Positions 1 to 7,806 are shown, numbered from the stretch's first letter. The stretch is 12,255 nt of DNA from Streptomyces sp. NRRL WC-3618 (GCF_001280005.1 NZ_LGDW01000094.1:1-12255); one strand, 5' to 3'. A program made the numbers and translations. The notes: generated from the sequence alone by a model not told the origin.

Positions 1-141
1 GCCGTTTCCTCCCCCGCCGGCCGCACCGCTCGCGCTCTCCTCGGGCCCGGCGGACCCCAGGGTCTCGCCGCTGCACCCGCCGCCACCGAGCACCACCACG
101 AGTACGGCGGCGGCGACGCCCCCACCCCTCAGACTCCCCAC
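1..141 (-). CDS. Probable lipoprotein, N-terminal part only (3' end outside window)
   Basis: Reading from a GTG at 139-141 the frame stays open to the window edge, 47 codons. The start is supported by GGAGG (150-154) eight bases upstream. The peptide has one arginine at residue 5, a hydrophobic run at about 9-18 (VAAAVLVVVL), then GGGGC with Cys23, followed by a Gly/Ser/Ala/Glu-rich stretch. That order is typical of an exported, lipid-anchored Streptomyces protein with a flexible linker behind the anchoring cysteine. The lipobox is not ideal, with glycine at -3 and only one positive charge before the core, so a plain signal peptide is possible. No functional domain lies within the visible part. 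The gene is divergent from the small gene at 284-502, and the mfd terminator lies between it and mfd, so it is probably transcribed separately from mfd. Confidence 0.5.
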   Translation of the reverse strand, partial: MGSLRGGGVAAAVLVVVLGGGGCSGETLGSAGPEESASGAAGGGGNG

Positions 142-245
142 GTCACGTCCCTCCCCTGCTGCCCCGCCGACGTCTGTGCCTGCGGATTTCCGCTGATCGA
201 CAGGCTAGCGGCCGGCCTCTTTCCCTCACAGGGGCGCCCACTGGC

Positions 246-260
246 ATACAAGGGGTGTAT
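246..260. repeat. Inverted repeat ATACA-N5-TGTAT in a divergent intergenic region
   Basis: ATACA (246-250) and TGTAT (256-260) are perfect inverted arms around AGGGG. The repeat lies in the most A/T-rich part of the 142-283 gap between the divergent lipoprotein and antitoxin-like genes, about 40-55 bases before the orphan Shine-Dalgarno sequence. It could be an operator for either gene. The arms are short, so chance is not excluded. No convincing -35/-10 pair was identified in this gap. Confidence 0.3.
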
Positions 261-283
261 TTCGCATAGCGGGCGTATCGTCG

Positions 284-502
284 ATGCTGACTCACCTCCG
301 GAAGGAGCTCTGGAGGGGCATCTTCGACAAGCTCAAGGACCAGATGCGCGGCAGGACGGGCCACAAGGCCTCCGACGCCGTGGAGACGATGGTCAACGAG
401 AAGACAGGCGACAAGTACACGAGCCAGGTCGACGACGCGCAACGGAGAGCCGAGCGCGCGATGGACATGGACCGCGATCGCGACAGGCCCGAACAGCCGT
501 AG
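284..502 (+). CDS. Small MT0933-like antitoxin-family protein (start uncertain)
   Basis: The 72-codon reading contains GIFDKLKDQ, then KTGDKY followed by TSQVDDAQRRAERAMDMD, and a charged Arg/Asp tail. This pattern matches the small Lys/Asp/Gln-rich proteins annotated in actinobacteria as MT0933-like (Rv0909-type) antitoxins. In mycobacteria these are paired with an SRPBCC-fold toxin. In Streptomyces they often occur alone, and no toxin gene is visible next to this one. Family members usually begin M-G-I-F/L-D. Here the codon before GGC-ATC-TTC-GAC is AGG (314-316), and a good Shine-Dalgarno sequence, GAAGGAG (301-307), sits at the right distance from it. The only in-frame ATG is at 284 and has no visible ribosome binding site. 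The protein is therefore either extended by ten residues from ATG 284 or is a translation-impaired gene. Family assignment is moderately sure; expression is doubtful. Confidence 0.6.
   Translation: MLTHLRKELWRGIFDKLKDQMRGRTGHKASDAVETMVNEKTGDKYTSQVDDAQRRAERAMDMDRDRDRPEQP
301..307 (+). promoter_or_regulatory. Orphan Shine-Dalgarno sequence GAAGGAG
   Basis: GAAGGAG lies six bases before codon AGG at 314, where related proteins have their ATG. No ATG, GTG, TTG or CTG occurs in frame at a usable distance after it. It lies inside the reading frame if ATG 284 is used, which makes little sense as a ribosome binding site. It points to a lost start at 314. Confidence 0.5.
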
Positions 503-524
503 CCCGGAGGTAACCGAACCTACG

Positions 525-547
525 GATGCCATCACCAGATGCCATCA
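525..547. repeat. Short direct repeat GATGCCATCA x2
   Basis: GATGCCATCA occurs at 525-534 and again at 538-547, a 13-base period, just after the antitoxin-like gene and before the mfd terminator. It looks like a small slippage duplication. No function is inferred. Confidence 0.5.
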
Positions 548-565
548 GTCGCAGGTCGCAACAGA

Positions 566-617
566 ACAGGAAGCCGCCCAAGGCCTACCTACCAACGGCC
601 CCTGGGCGACTTCCTGT
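566..617 (-). terminator. Terminator hairpin of mfd
   Basis: Arms 566-583 and 600-617 pair as 8 + 6 + 2 base pairs with two C-A mismatches as read on the plus strand (574/609 and 581/602). In minus-strand RNA both mismatches become G-U pairs, giving an unbroken 18-pair stem with a 16-base loop, 28 bases after the mfd stop codon. A weak U-containing stretch (UUCUGUUG) follows on the minus strand. This is a good factor-independent terminator for mfd. It would also shield the left-edge lipoprotein gene from mfd readthrough. Confidence 0.75.
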
Positions 618-645
618 TGCCCCTAACGCACTTCTTCCCGCTCGC

Positions 646-3600
646 TCACGACCCCAGGATCGACGTCAGGAACTCCCCGGTCCAGCCGAGCAACTCCCTT
701 CCGACCACCGGCTTTCCACCCACCTTCGCCGTCTTGGGACGCGGTACGAGGATCTGGTGCGCGGTCGGCTTGATGACGGTCCCCGGGTACAGGCGCTTGA
801 GTCGCAGTTCCTGCGACTCCCTCAACTCCACCGGTGTGAAACGGATGTTGGTGCCCTGGAGCACGATGTCACCGACACCGCAGGCCCGCGCGAGCATCCG
901 CAGCCCCGCCACGAGCAGCAGGTTCTCGACCGGCTCGGGCAACTTGCCGTAGCGGTCGACGAGTTCCTCCCGTACGGCCTTGATATCGGCCTCGGTGTTG
1001 GCGGAGGCGATGGCACGGTAGGCCGCGAGACGCAGGCGCTCGCCGGGGGCGTAGTCGTGGGGTACGTGGGCGTCGACGGGAAGCTCGATCTTGACCTCCA
1101 GCGGCGGCTCCTCCTCCACCCCGCCCTCCAGTGAGGCCCGGTAGTCCGCGACGGCCTCGCCGACCATCCGTACGTACAGGTCGAAGCCGACGCCCGCGAT
1201 GTGGCCGGACTGTTCGCCGCCGAGGAGGTTTCCGGCGCCGCGGATCTCCAGGTCCTTCATGGCGACGTACATGCCCGCGCCCATCTCGGTGTGCTGGGCG
1301 ATGGTCGCGAGCCGCTCGTGGGCGGTCTCGGTCAGGGGCTTCTCCGGGGGGTACAGGAAGTACGCGTACCCGCGTTCCCTCCCTCGCCCGACTCGCCCGC
1401 GCAGCTGGTGGAGTTGGGAGAGTCCGAAGTTGTCGCCGCGCTCCACGATGAGGGTGTTGGCGTTGGAGATGTCGATGCCGGACTCGACGATCGTCGTCGA
1501 CACGAGGACGTCGTACCGCTTCTCCCAGAAGTCGACGACGACCTGCTCCAGCGCCTGCTCCGACATCTGGCCGTGGGCGGTGGCGATCCGCGCCTCGGGG
1601 ACGATCTCCCGCAGCCGGGCCGCCGCCCGGTCGATGGACTCGACCCGGTTGTGGATGTAGAACACCTGGCCCTCGCGCAGGAGTTCACGGCGGATCGCGG
1701 CGCCGATCTGCTTCTCCTCGTACGGGCCGACGAAGGTCAGCACCGGGTGGCGTTCCTCCGGCGGGGTGGTGATCGTCGACATCTCGCGGATGCCGGTGAC
1801 CGCCATTTCGAGCGTACGGGGGATGGGGGTCGCGGACATGGTGAGCACGTCGACGTTGGCGCGCAGCTTCTTCAGCTGTTCCTTGTGCTCGACGCCGAAC
1901 CGCTGCTCCTCGTCGACGATGACGAGCCCGAGGTCCTTGAACCTGGTCTCGGAGGAGAAGAGGCGGTGGGTGCCGATGACGACGTCGACCGAGCCCTCGC
2001 GCAGGCCCTCCAGGGTGGCCTTCGACTCGGTGTCCGTCTGGAAGCGGCTCAACGCCCGTACGTTGACGGGGAATTGGGAGTAGCGCTCACCGAAGGTGCC
2101 GAAGTGCTGCTGCACAAGGAGAGTTGTGGGCACGAGCACGGCGACCTGCTTGCCGTCCTGGACGGCCTTGAAGGCGGCGCGGACGGCGATCTCCGTCTTG
2201 CCGTAGCCGACGTCGCCGCAGATCAGGCGGTCCATCGGGACCGTCTTCTCCATGTCGTCCTTGACCTCGGCGATCGTGGTCAGCTGGTCGGGCGTCTCCG
2301 CGTACGGGAAGGCGTCCTCCAGCTCGCGCTGCCACGGGGTGTCCGGGCCGAAGGCGTGGCCCGGCGCCGCCATGCGCGCGCTGTACAGCTTGATCAGGTC
2401 GGCGGCGATCTCCTTGACGGCCTTCTTGGCGCGCGCCTTGGTCTTCGTCCAGTCGGCGCCGCCGAGGCGGTGGAGGGTGGGTGCCTCACCGCCGACGTAC
2501 TTGGTGATCTGTTCCAGCTGGTCGGTGGGGATGTAGAGGCGGTCGCCGGGCTGGCCGCGCTTGGCCGGGGCGTACTCGACGACGAGGTACTCGCGGGTCG
2601 CGCCCTGCACGGTCCGCTGGACCATCTCGATGTACCGGCCCACACCGTGCTGCTCGTGCACGATGTAGTCGCCGGTCTCGAGGGTCAGCGGGTCGATGGT
2701 CTTGCGGCGCCGGGCGGGCATGCGGGCGCCGTCCTTGCCGGCGGCCTTCTGCCCGGAGAGGTCGGTCTCGGTCAGCACGGCGAGCTTGAGCTGCGGGTCG
2801 ACGAACCCGAAGTCGATCGAACCGCACGCCACCTGCACGACGGAGGGAGTCAGGGAGGTCAGGTCCGCCTCCAGGCGGGCCGCGATGCCCTCCCCGCCGA
2901 GCACCTCGACCGTACGGGCGGCCGGGCCGTGCGCCTCAGTCACGAACACCGTGCGCCAGCCGTCCGCGAGCCAGCCCTTGGTGTCGGCGAGCGCCTTCGC
3001 GGTGTCCCCGCGGTAGGTCTCGGGCGCGTGCATGCCCAGCTTGAGCGTGTCCGCGTCGAGCTCTTCGTCGGCGGCGAACGGTGACACCGACCACCACATC
3101 ATGCCCAGCTCGCGCGCCCGGTCCCGTACGTCCGCGATGGACCACAGGGAGGCGGCGCCGACGTCGATGGGCGCCTCGCCGCCGCCGGCGGTGGCCGCCC
3201 AGGACGCCTGGAGGAACTCCTGGCTGGTCGCCACCAGGTCGGCGGCCCGCGTCCGCACCCGCTCCGGGTCGCACACGACGGCCATGGAGCCCTTGGGCAG
3301 TACGTCGAGCAGGAGTTCCATGTCGTCGACGAGTACGGGGGCGAGGGACTCCATGCCCTCGACCGCGATCCCCTCGGCGATCTTGCCGAGCAGTTCTCCC
3401 AGCTCAGGGTGCGCCTCAGCGAGGGCCGCGGCCCGCTCCCGCACCTCGTCGGTGAGCAGCAGCTCGCGGCAGGGCGGCGCCCACAGCCCGTGCTCGGCGA
3501 CTTCGAGGGAGCGCTGGTCGGCGACCTTGAAGTAGCGGATCTCCTCGATGTCGTCGCCCCAGAACTCCACCCGGAGGGGGTGTTCCTCGGTGGGCGGGAA

Positions 3601-4176
3601 CACGTCGAGCATGCCGCCGCGTACGGCGAACTCGCCGCGCTTCTCGATCAGCTCGACGCGGGAGTACGCGGCGTCGGCCAGCGCCTCGACGACGGCGCCC
3701 AGGTCGGCGGTCGAGCCGGTGCGCAGCGCGACCGGCTCCAGCTCACCGAGCCCCTTGACCTGCGGCTGCAGTACGGACCGCACGGGTGCGACGACGACCG
3801 ACACCGGGCCGGTCTCCGGGTCGTCAGTGCTGGGGTGCGCGAGGCGGCGCAGTACGGCGAGGCGGCGGCCGACGGTGTCGCTGCGGGGCGAGAGGCGCTC
3901 GTGCGGGAGGGTTTCCCAGGCCGGGTACTCGGCGACCGTGTCCGGGGGCAGCAGCGTTCTGAGGGCGGCGGCGAGATCCTCGGCCTCACGTCCGGTCGCG
4001 GTCACCGCCAGCACCGGGCGCCCGGCCTCACGGGCCAGCGCGGCGACCGCGAAGGGGCGGGCGGCGGGTGGTCCGACCAGGTCGACGTGCATACGGTTGC
4101 CGTCACCGGCGGCCAGAATCGCTTCCGCGAGGGCGGCGTCCTTGACTACGACGTCGAGCAGACCGTGCAGACTCAT
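646..4176 (-). CDS. mfd: Transcription-repair coupling factor Mfd
   Basis: A 1176-residue protein of normal Mfd length. Mfd binds RNA polymerase stalled at DNA damage, pushes it off by ATP-driven translocation and recruits UvrA/UvrB. The sequence shows the whole architecture. An N-terminal UvrB-like module carries YPAWETLPHERLSPR near residue 80. The RNA-polymerase-interacting domain starts near 498 (GDYIVHEQHGVGRYIEM). RecG-like motor domains follow, with Walker A GDVGYGKT at 654-661 (Lys660), DEEQRFG at 755-761, SATPIPRTLEMA, and the QLRGRVGRGRERGYAY motif. The translocation motif LEIRGAGNLLGGEQSGHI comes next, then a C-terminal regulatory domain ending LTSILGS. The start at ATG 4176 (MSLHGLLDVVV) fits the family. 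An upstream in-frame extension to 4728 has non-Mfd, arginine-rich sequence and was rejected. The ribosome binding site is weak. No disruption is seen. Confidence 0.97.
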   Translation of the reverse strand: MSLHGLLDVVVKDAALAEAILAAGDGNRMHVDLVGPPAARPFAVAALAREAGRPVLAVTATGREAEDLAAALRTLLPPDTVAEYPAWETLPHERLSPRSDTVGRRLAVLRRLAHPSTDDPETGPVSVVVAPVRSVLQPQVKGLGELEPVALRTGSTADLGAVVEALADAAYSRVELIEKRGEFAVRGGMLDVFPPTEEHPLRVEFWGDDIEEIRYFKVADQRSLEVAEHGLWAPPCRELLLTDEVRERAAALAEAHPELGELLGKIAEGIAVEGMESLAPVLVDDMELLLDVLPKGSMAVVCDPERVRTRAADLVATSQEFLQASWAATAGGGEAPIDVGAASLWSIADVRDRARELGMMWWSVSPFAADEELDADTLKLGMHAPETYRGDTAKALADTKGWLADGWRTVFVTEAHGPAARTVEVLGGEGIAARLEADLTSLTPSVVQVACGSIDFGFVDPQLKLAVLTETDLSGQKAAGKDGARMPARRRKTIDPLTLETGDYIVHEQHGVGRYIEMVQRTVQGATREYLVVEYAPAKRGQPGDRLYIPTDQLEQITKYVGGEAPTLHRLGGADWTKTKARAKKAVKEIAADLIKLYSARMAAPGHAFGPDTPWQRELEDAFPYAETPDQLTTIAEVKDDMEKTVPMDRLICGDVGYGKTEIAVRAAFKAVQDGKQVAVLVPTTLLVQQHFGTFGERYSQFPVNVRALSRFQTDTESKATLEGLREGSVDVVIGTHRLFSSETRFKDLGLVIVDEEQRFGVEHKEQLKKLRANVDVLTMSATPIPRTLEMAVTGIREMSTITTPPEERHPVLTFVGPYEEKQIGAAIRRELLREGQVFYIHNRVESIDRAAARLREIVPEARIATAHGQMSEQALEQVVVDFWEKRYDVLVSTTIVESGIDISNANTLIVERGDNFGLSQLHQLRGRVGRGRERGYAYFLYPPEKPLTETAHERLATIAQHTEMGAGMYVAMKDLEIRGAGNLLGGEQSGHIAGVGFDLYVRMVGEAVADYRASLEGGVEEEPPLEVKIELPVDAHVPHDYAPGERLRLAAYRAIASANTEADIKAVREELVDRYGKLPEPVENLLLVAGLRMLARACGVGDIVLQGTNIRFTPVELRESQELRLKRLYPGTVIKPTAHQILVPRPKTAKVGGKPVVGRELLGWTGEFLTSILGS

Positions 4177-4444
4177 GGGAGAGCTTTCGTGAGGGGTGGG
4201 CAACGCGAGCCGCCCGACACGTGTGACGGGCCGGGGGTGTCCAGCGTACGACGCCACGCCGCTGGCCGCGGCGCCTGTGGACAACGTCCGCCTCATCCGC
4301 ACCCGGCGTCGGCGTGAGCCCCTGGGCGTCTTTCGCCCCCGTCGCCTCTCCCCGCCCGTCCCGTGTCCAGGGGTGGCACGCCCAGACTCCCCGACGGCGC
4401 TGAGAGCACCGAGAGACACTCGTCCCAGGCCGCGTGGGCGCGGC
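4177..4444 (-). promoter_or_regulatory. mfd leader/intergenic region with several hairpins
   Basis: These 268 bases separate mfd from the kinase gene upstream and must carry either the mfd promoter or a readthrough leader. Visible inverted repeats are CGCCGC/GCGGCG (4257-4273), GGGCG/CGCCC (4324-4338) and CCCCTGG/CCAGGGG (4319-4325 with 4367-4373). The last two share bases 4324-4325 and cannot form fully together. An ACACGTGT palindrome lies at 4217-4224. No convincing -35/-10 pair was identified. Confidence 0.35.
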
Positions 4445-5050
4445 TCATGCCTGAGTTGTGGATCTGCCCGGATCGGGGATTCCTGGCTCGTCTCCACCCG
4501 ACAAGTAACGATCGCGGAGGCGGGCGAAGGCGGTCGGGTCCGGTCGGTGCGGAAGGAAGTCCTTGATCTTTTCAGCGCATTCGCGCGGGCTCGCTGTGCT
4601 GCTGTCGACCTCCAGGTCGTAGTCGCCGTGGCCATGGACGAGGGAGTACTGGTGCGCGGCAAGGCCGGGCGGGCGATCTCCGCGCGCCCGCTCACGATGC
4701 GTGAGTTCCTCCAGCGGACAGTGGACACCCACGAACAGCACGTCCTCGGGTCGCAGGACCGTCAGGCAGTCGAGCAGCCGCCACGGCTCGCTGAGCACGT
4801 GGTCCACGATCACGTCGTTGCCTACCTCGGCCATGGCCGCGATCGAGCGGTGAAAGCCCATCCTGGTCCGCCGCAGCGCCGTGTCGAGTTCCGCCGGTCC
4901 GAGATCCCGCTTGGTGCGCATCGCGTTGAAGCTGTCCACCGCCAAGTGGAAGAAGACGCCGTCGTCGAGAACGTCGAGCAGCTCGCGGGCGATGCTCGAC
5001 TTTCCCGAACTGGACGTTCCGTTGAGGAAGATGATCCGACCGGCTGTCAT
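4445..5050 (-). CDS. P-loop kinase, chloramphenicol phosphotransferase-like (CPT) family
   Basis: A 201-residue cytoplasmic protein. The N-terminus reads MTAGRIIFLNGTSSSGKSS, with a Walker A P-loop at 11-18 (Lys17). VDSF at 38-41 supplies the aspartate (Asp39) that matches the catalytic Asp37 of Streptomyces venezuelae CPT. Further on, VGVHCPLEEL and RERARGDRPPGLAAHQ, then VHGHGDYDLEVDSS, follow the same order as in CPT (VGVRC, ARGDR, VHEGVEYDVEVD). CPT phosphorylates the primary hydroxyl of chloramphenicol. Most family members in actinobacteria have no proven substrate, so drug resistance cannot be assumed. The start at ATG 5050 places the P-loop at the normal distance; no clear Shine-Dalgarno precedes it. 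The gene lies between the ABC-operon terminator and mfd and is probably transcribed alone from 5051-5146. Residues after about 175 are charged and may be disordered. Confidence 0.85.
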   Translation of the reverse strand: MTAGRIIFLNGTSSSGKSSIARELLDVLDDGVFFHLAVDSFNAMRTKRDLGPAELDTALRRTRMGFHRSIAAMAEVGNDVIVDHVLSEPWRLLDCLTVLRPEDVLFVGVHCPLEELTHRERARGDRPPGLAAHQYSLVHGHGDYDLEVDSSTASPRECAEKIKDFLPHRPDPTAFARLRDRYLSGGDEPGIPDPGRSTTQA

Positions 5051-5146
5051 GCGGGCATGATCACACGACTGCCGCGCAGACCGTACGACCTGCGGTCCTC
5101 CCGCCTCAGGACAGGCCTGCTCCCTGTTGGTTCGACACGCCACAGA

Positions 5147-5188
5147 GCCCGGCGCCGAAGAGTCCCCCAAGACTCCTCGACGCCGGGC
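5147..5188 (-). terminator. Terminator hairpin of the ABC operon
   Basis: Arms 5147-5164 and 5171-5188 pair over 18 positions with a 6-base loop. The two mismatches on the plus strand (5155/5180 and 5159/5176) are both of the A-C type, so in minus-strand RNA they become G-U pairs and the stem is unbroken. It starts 47 bases after the permease stop codon and lies upstream of the CPT-like gene. No long U-tract follows, which is common for Streptomyces terminators. Confidence 0.75.
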
Positions 5189-5196
5189 CCGCCCCG

Positions 5197-5230
5197 TACC
5201 CCCGTGCTCCCCCGTTCCCCCGTTCCCCCG
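5197..5230. repeat. Degenerate 8-bp tandem repeat, consensus TTCCCCCG
   Basis: TACCCCCG (5197-5204), CTCCCCCG (5207-5214) and two exact TTCCCCCG copies (5215-5222, 5223-5230) lie between the permease stop codon and its terminator. In minus-strand RNA this gives spaced G-runs. It is probably a slippage-prone simple repeat. Confidence 0.6.
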
Positions 5231-5235
5231 GTTGG

Positions 5236-7806
5236 TCAGTCCGTAGCGATGGCGTTCAGCACATTCATCCGCCCCGCCCTGAACGCCGGTACCAGTGCCG
5301 CGAACAACCCCACGAAGGCCGAGCCGACGAAGACGCCGATGATCGTCGGCCAGGGGATCTCCAGGACGTTCAGGCCCTCCAGGGCCAGCAGTCGCTGGGC
5401 CGTCGCGCCCCAGCCCATTCCCAGGCCCAGGCCGAGCAGGGCGCCGAAGAGGGCGATCACCACCGACTCCAGGCGGATCATCCGGCGCAGTTGCAGCCGC
5501 GACAGGCCGATCGCCCGCATCAGGCCGATCTCCCGGGTCCGCTCCACCACCGACAGCGCCAGGGTGTTGACGACGCCCAGGACCGCGACCACGATCGCCA
5601 GGGCGAGCAGGCCGTAGACCATGTTCAGGAGCTGGCCGATCTGGTCCTTCAGTTCCTGCTTGTAGTCGGTCTGGTCGCGGACCTGGTACTGCGGGTAGGG
5701 GTCGAGGGCCTTCTTCAGCGCCGTGTACGCCGCCTCCTGCTCGCCCTCCTTCGCCGAGGCGAACATCAGGCTGCTCGGCGGGACCTTGCCGGCCGGCAGG
5801 TACTTCTCCATCGTCGCGATGGACAGGTACTGCGAACCCTTGTCGATCGCCACGTTGTCGTCCGTGATCGCGGCGACCCTGAGCTTCGCCGTCGAGCCGC
5901 CCTTGAAGGCGACGGTCATCGTGTCGCCGACCTTCACCTTGTGCTCGGTCGCGTAGCCGGAGCCCAGCGACATGGCGTCCGGCTCGTACGCGGCGCTCAG
6001 CGTGCCCGAGGTGGTGGCGCGGCGCAGGTCGGAGGCGTACGTCGGGTCGGCGGCCGTCAGTTCGGTCGTCTCGCCCTTGCCGGTGGGCGGGGTGAGGGTG
6101 ACCTCGACCTCCTTGTAGCGGGTGACGTGGGTCAGGCCGGGCGAGCGCTTCATCGCCGCCTCCGCCTGGGGCACGATCCGCTGGTTGCCCTGGACGATGA
6201 AGTCCGCGCCGACCGACCTGTCCAGCTCGCTCGTCGCGGAGGCGACCATCGACGAGCCGACCACCGAAAGACAGGCGACCAGGGCGAGCCCGATCATCAG
6301 GGCCGCGCCGGTGGCACCCGTACGGCGCGGGTTGCGCAGCGCGTTGCGCTCGGCGAGCCGGCCGACGGGGCCGAACCCCCGCAGCAGCAGGGCGCTGAGC
6401 ACCCGTACGACACCGCCCGCGAGCAGTGGGCCGATGATCACGAACCCGAGGAGGGAGAGCACGACGCCCGCGCCGAGGACCAGTGAGCCGTCGCTCGCCT
6501 TGTCGGCGGTGGCGGCCAGGTAGAGGGCGAAGGCGCCCGCTCCGGTCAGGGTGAGGCCGATGAGACCCCGTACGAGACCTGCCTTGCCGTCGGCCGGGGT
6601 GCCGGCGTCGCGCAGGGCGGCCATCGGGGAGACCTTGCCCGCGCGGCGGGCGGGGAGGTAGGCGGCGAGGACGGTGACGACGACGCCGAGGACCAGGCCG
6701 ATCACCGGGGTGGTCGCCTTCACGGTGAGGTCGTCGGTGGAGAGGTTCATGCCGGCCGTCGCCATCAGCTTCATCAGGCCGATCGCGATACCGACCCCCG
6801 CCGCGACCCCGAGGACCGACCCGACGAAGCCGAGCAGCAGCGCCTCCACCAGCACGGACCTGTTGACCTGCTTGCGGGAGGAGCCGATCGCCCGCATCAG
6901 ACCGATCTCGCGGGTCCGCTGGGCGACCAGCATCGAGAAGGTGTTGATGATCAGGAAGATGCCGACCAGGAACGCGATCCCGGCGAAGCCGAGCATGGCG
7001 TACTTGATGACGTTCATGAACTGGCCGACGCCCGCACGGTTCTCGTCGGAGAACTCCTTCTGCGTCTGCACCTTGAACACGCCGGTGGCCGCGAGGGCCT
7101 GGGTGACGTTCTGCTTGAGCCGGGTGTCGCTGACCCCGCTCGCCGCCGTGATGTTGAACTGGGTGAACCGGCCGGTGGCACCCAGGAGTTCACGCTGCGC
7201 GGTGGCCGTGTCGAAGTAGACGACGGCCGCACCGGGGTTGGTCACCTTGAACGTCGCGATACCGACGATCCGCGCCCGGATGTCACCGGTCTGCGCGATG
7301 GTACGCAGCTCGTCGCCCATCTTCAGGTGGTGCTTGTCGGCGGTGTCGGCGTCGACCATCACCTCGGTGGGCCCGCGCGGTGCGTGACCGCTGGTGATCT
7401 CCATCGAACGCAGGTCGTTGCGCGTCCAGTTGCCCGCGATGGTCGGAGCCCCGGAGCTCGACCCCATGTTCTTGTTCTCTGCGTCGACGACGGTCACGTT
7501 CATCGAACTGACCGCGCCCTCCGCCGACTTGACGCCCTGGGCCTGCTGCGCCTTCGCCAGCGCGGAGGCCGGCAGCGACTCGGGCACCCCGCTCTGCGGG
7601 GCGTCGTCGCTCTTGGCGGCCTTCGGCGACACCGTCACGTCGGAGGAGGTGGCCGAGAAGAGCTTGTCGAACGTCGAATTCATGGTGTCGGTGAAGACGA
7701 GAGTCCCACAGACAAACGCCACCGACAGCAGCACGGCCACCGCCGACAGGGCCATCCGGCCCTTGTGCGCGAAGAAGTTGCGCATCGAGGTCTTCAGCAC
7801 AGTCAT
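5236..7806 (-). CDS. ABC transporter permease, FtsX/MacB-type, 10 TM segments
   Basis: An 856-residue membrane protein with a duplicated layout. Helix 1 (about 18-38) is followed by a large extracytoplasmic MacB-like domain (about 40-265) and three helices forming the first FtsX module. Two linker helices (about 415-470) and another helix near 505-525 lead to a second extracytoplasmic domain (to about 728) and the three-helix second FtsX module. The cytoplasmic coupling sequence RTREIGLMRAIG occurs identically in both modules (297-308 and 756-767), a clear sign of internal duplication. Such permeases work with a LolD/MacB-type ATPase as mechanotransmission machines acting on lipoproteins, peptides or envelope substrates. 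The substrate here is unknown. ATG 7806 overlaps the stop codon of the ATPase gene (ATGA), which implies translational coupling. The sequence is intact with no frameshift. Confidence 0.92.
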   Translation of the reverse strand: MTVLKTSMRNFFAHKGRMALSAVAVLLSVAFVCGTLVFTDTMNSTFDKLFSATSSDVTVSPKAAKSDDAPQSGVPESLPASALAKAQQAQGVKSAEGAVSSMNVTVVDAENKNMGSSSGAPTIAGNWTRNDLRSMEITSGHAPRGPTEVMVDADTADKHHLKMGDELRTIAQTGDIRARIVGIATFKVTNPGAAVVYFDTATAQRELLGATGRFTQFNITAASGVSDTRLKQNVTQALAATGVFKVQTQKEFSDENRAGVGQFMNVIKYAMLGFAGIAFLVGIFLIINTFSMLVAQRTREIGLMRAIGSSRKQVNRSVLVEALLLGFVGSVLGVAAGVGIAIGLMKLMATAGMNLSTDDLTVKATTPVIGLVLGVVVTVLAAYLPARRAGKVSPMAALRDAGTPADGKAGLVRGLIGLTLTGAGAFALYLAATADKASDGSLVLGAGVVLSLLGFVIIGPLLAGGVVRVLSALLLRGFGPVGRLAERNALRNPRRTGATGAALMIGLALVACLSVVGSSMVASATSELDRSVGADFIVQGNQRIVPQAEAAMKRSPGLTHVTRYKEVEVTLTPPTGKGETTELTAADPTYASDLRRATTSGTLSAAYEPDAMSLGSGYATEHKVKVGDTMTVAFKGGSTAKLRVAAITDDNVAIDKGSQYLSIATMEKYLPAGKVPPSSLMFASAKEGEQEAAYTALKKALDPYPQYQVRDQTDYKQELKDQIGQLLNMVYGLLALAIVVAVLGVVNTLALSVVERTREIGLMRAIGLSRLQLRRMIRLESVVIALFGALLGLGLGMGWGATAQRLLALEGLNVLEIPWPTIIGVFVGSAFVGLFAALVPAFRAGRMNVLNAIATD

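Noticed and set aside
1201..3084. Long open plus-strand frame antisense to mfd
   Set aside because: It is a shadow frame of a GC-rich gene. Its His/Asp/Leu/Gly-biased composition mirrors mfd codons and no domain is visible.
4217..4224. ACACGTGT palindrome as an mfd operator
   Set aside because: An 8-bp palindrome in this base composition is weak evidence and has no supporting promoter elements, so it is only mentioned in the leader feature.
4177..4728. In-frame extension of mfd upstream of 4176
   Set aside because: The added residues are arginine/proline-rich and unlike Mfd. They overlap the 3' part of the CPT-like gene, while MSLHGLLDVVV at 4176 is the expected Mfd start.
5051..5170. Upstream extension of the CPT-like kinase
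   Set aside because: The added residues would run through the ABC-operon terminator hairpin and are not P-loop kinase sequence. ATG 5050 puts the P-loop at the normal place.
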